DNA of 64,000 bases, from assembly GCA_017560125.1 (NCBI GenBank), contig JAFYOS010000018.1, forward strand, positions 329,545-393,544, given 5' to 3'. The notes under the pieces are model-generated. The model had not been told where the DNA came from and made no database searches. It was given only the letters and a program-made list of their open reading frames with translations. Positions 63,041 to 64,000 of this stretch are shown here, one piece after another. Source of the DNA: Bacteroidaceae bacterium. GTDB taxonomy: Bacteria > Bacteroidota > Bacteroidia > Bacteroidales > Bacteroidaceae. A program made the position numbers and the translations under genes. Within the stretch, counting starts at the first letter, position 1. Each line of letters begins with the position of its first letter.

Positions 63041-63799
63041 ATGTTTTTCGATTTTTCTATAATGGATTTTGTCGATATTCTGCTGGTGGCAGCGTTGCTC
63101 TACTACTTCTATCAGCTGATGAAGGAGTCGGGCACCATAAACATCTTCGCCGGAATATTGGTATTTATCGTTCTGTGGATATTTGTGTCGCGTGTGCTCG
63201 AAATGCGACTGCTGGGCTCTATCTTCGACCAGATGATGAACGTGGGAGTGCTTGCGCTCATCATTATCTTCCAAGAGGAGATACGCCGATTCTTCAAAAC
63301 CCTTGGCTCGCAGCACCGTTTTCGCCGCATATCGTCGCTCTTCTCCAAGGATAAGGACAAAAAAGAGGACACCGCGGTCATGCTGCCCATCGTCATGGCA
63401 TGCATGGGCATGAGCCAGCAGAAGGTAGGCGCCCTCATCATTATAGAGCGCGACGAGAGCCTCGACGAGTATATGCAGGCCGGCGAACCTATCGACGCCA
63501 ACATAAACCAGCGACTCATCGAGAACATATTTTTCAAAAATTCGCCCCTGCACGACGGCGCGCTCATAGTGCAGAATGGTCGCCTGAAGGCCGCTTCGTG
63601 CATTTTGCCCGTGTCCCACGAGGTGAATATCCCCAAAAAATTGGGCCTCCGCCATAGAGCAGCCCTCGCAATTTCGCAAGAAACCGACGCAATTGCGATA
63701 ATTGTGTCCGAGGAAACCGGTGCAATCTCGGTTGCGCAGAAGGGAAAATTCAAGCTCGGACTCACCGCACAACAGCTCGAGCGCATTTTGGTTCGATAA
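63041..63799 (+). CDS. cdaA: membrane diadenylate cyclase CdaA (DacA)
   Basis: The enzyme makes cyclic di-AMP from two ATP. The 252-residue protein has three N-terminal hydrophobic segments (about residues 9-25, 35-52, 65-80) and a DAC domain with DGA (172-174, in LHDGALIV) and RHR (204-206, in GLRHRAALAISQETDA). ATG 63041 gives the family N-terminus MFFDFSIMDFVDILLVA. The order folP-cdaA is familiar in Bacteroidota. In Firmicutes cdaA sits with cdaR and glmM, neither of which is here. Confidence 0.96.
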   Translation: MFFDFSIMDFVDILLVAALLYYFYQLMKESGTINIFAGILVFIVLWIFVSRVLEMRLLGSIFDQMMNVGVLALIIIFQEEIRRFFKTLGSQHRFRRISSLFSKDKDKKEDTAVMLPIVMACMGMSQQKVGALIIIERDESLDEYMQAGEPIDANINQRLIENIFFKNSPLHDGALIVQNGRLKAASCILPVSHEVNIPKKLGLRHRAALAISQETDAIAIIVSEETGAISVAQKGKFKLGLTAQQLERILVR

Positions 63800-63890
63800 A
63801 CCGCAAAAAAAAGTTACATAGCTAAAAGCCTGTTTCCGAATATTTTACAAAATTAGCTTAAATTTTCTTTAAATTTTCTTCTTAAAAAGT

Positions 63891-63920
63891 TTTGTAGTTC
63901 GGAAAAAAGCTGTACCTTTG
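63891..63920 (+). promoter_or_regulatory. strong promoter, probably of an rRNA operon beyond the window
   Basis: A perfect -33 box TTTG (63891-63894), an 18-nt spacer and a perfect -7 box TACCTTTG (63913-63920) make this the best promoter match in the window. No ORF starts in the remaining 80 bases. Confidence 0.75.
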
Positions 63921-63923
63921 CAC

Positions 63924-64000
63924 TCGCTTTCGACAAGGAACACAGTTCACACGAAAGCGATACGATCCTTGAAAACATTCCATACAGACATAGCAGTACA
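63924..64000 (+). other. hairpin leader resembling a 16S rRNA precursor leader
   Basis: TCGCTTTCG (63924-63932) pairs with CGAAAGCGA (63952-63960). The sequence then runs CCTTGAAAACATT and ends with AGCAGTACA. From memory, Bacteroidales rRNA leaders carry a similar TTGAAAACATT block and a GTAGTACAA-like end shortly before the 16S gene. The rRNA itself is not in the window, so this is a prediction. Confidence 0.5.

Noticed and set aside
1-64000. CRISPR array, prophage or transposon
   Set aside because: No regularly spaced short repeats, no cas, phage structural, integrase or transposase proteins are recognisable in the window.

Overview
The window is chromosomal DNA from a member of the Bacteroidota, most likely order Bacteroidales. 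Four things support this: two SusC/SusD outer-membrane pairs; many Bacteroidales-type lipoproteins and DUF families (DUF4292, DUF3857, DUF4890, DUF6057); glsA/glsB glycine-lipid genes; and promoters of the TTTG-N(18-22)-TAnnTTTG type instead of E. coli-type -35/-10 boxes. Base composition looks near 50 % GC, above typical Bacteroides, so a Muribaculaceae-, Barnesiella- or Prevotella-like genome is possible. I cannot place it below order level.

Layout. 1-3015 is the 3' two thirds of rpoC, closed by a strong terminator. 3249-5084 is a glsA-glsB glycine-lipid pair. 5301-15128 is a long plus-strand run: dut, a TPR protein, a DUF4292 lipoprotein, an EnvC-like factor, a small barrel-like protein, a nucleotidyltransferase-GHMP kinase fusion and two DUF3857 proteins. 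15296-19666 carries rplS, a DUF2007 gene on the minus strand, and frr-rsgA-lipoprotein. 19788-23012 holds asd (minus), then tcdA-lolD and a DUF4890 protein. 23473-25455 is a solitary fasciclin lipoprotein and 25659-26423 an acyl-ACP thioesterase. 26502-32139 (minus) is a complete RND efflux operon. 32336-37660 is etfB-etfA-acyl-CoA dehydrogenase followed by slyD-aroC. 37886-41307 is a DUF6057 membrane protein plus a PD40 lipoprotein with a CXXCH motif.

41720-61712 is the centrepiece: eight co-directional genes, with one good promoter upstream and one strong terminator at the end. They encode a 1092-aa fasciclin-like lipoprotein, SusC, SusD, three more fasciclin-like lipoproteins, a second SusC and a second SusD. 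No glycoside hydrolase, sulfatase, protease, ECF sigma/anti-sigma pair or hybrid two-component sensor is present. Codon use resembles that of rpoC and the ribosomal genes, which suggests strong expression. The solitary 23473 gene is a paralogue of two of its lipoproteins. I infer a TonB-dependent uptake or surface-adhesion system in which fasciclin lipoproteins replace the usual surface glycan-binding proteins and enzymes.

61783-63799 carries a PqqD-like gene (minus), folP and cdaA. The last about 110 bases hold a very good promoter and a hairpin leader resembling the region upstream of Bacteroidales 16S rRNA genes, so an rRNA operon probably starts just beyond the window. I found no tRNA, CRISPR array, transposase or integrase.
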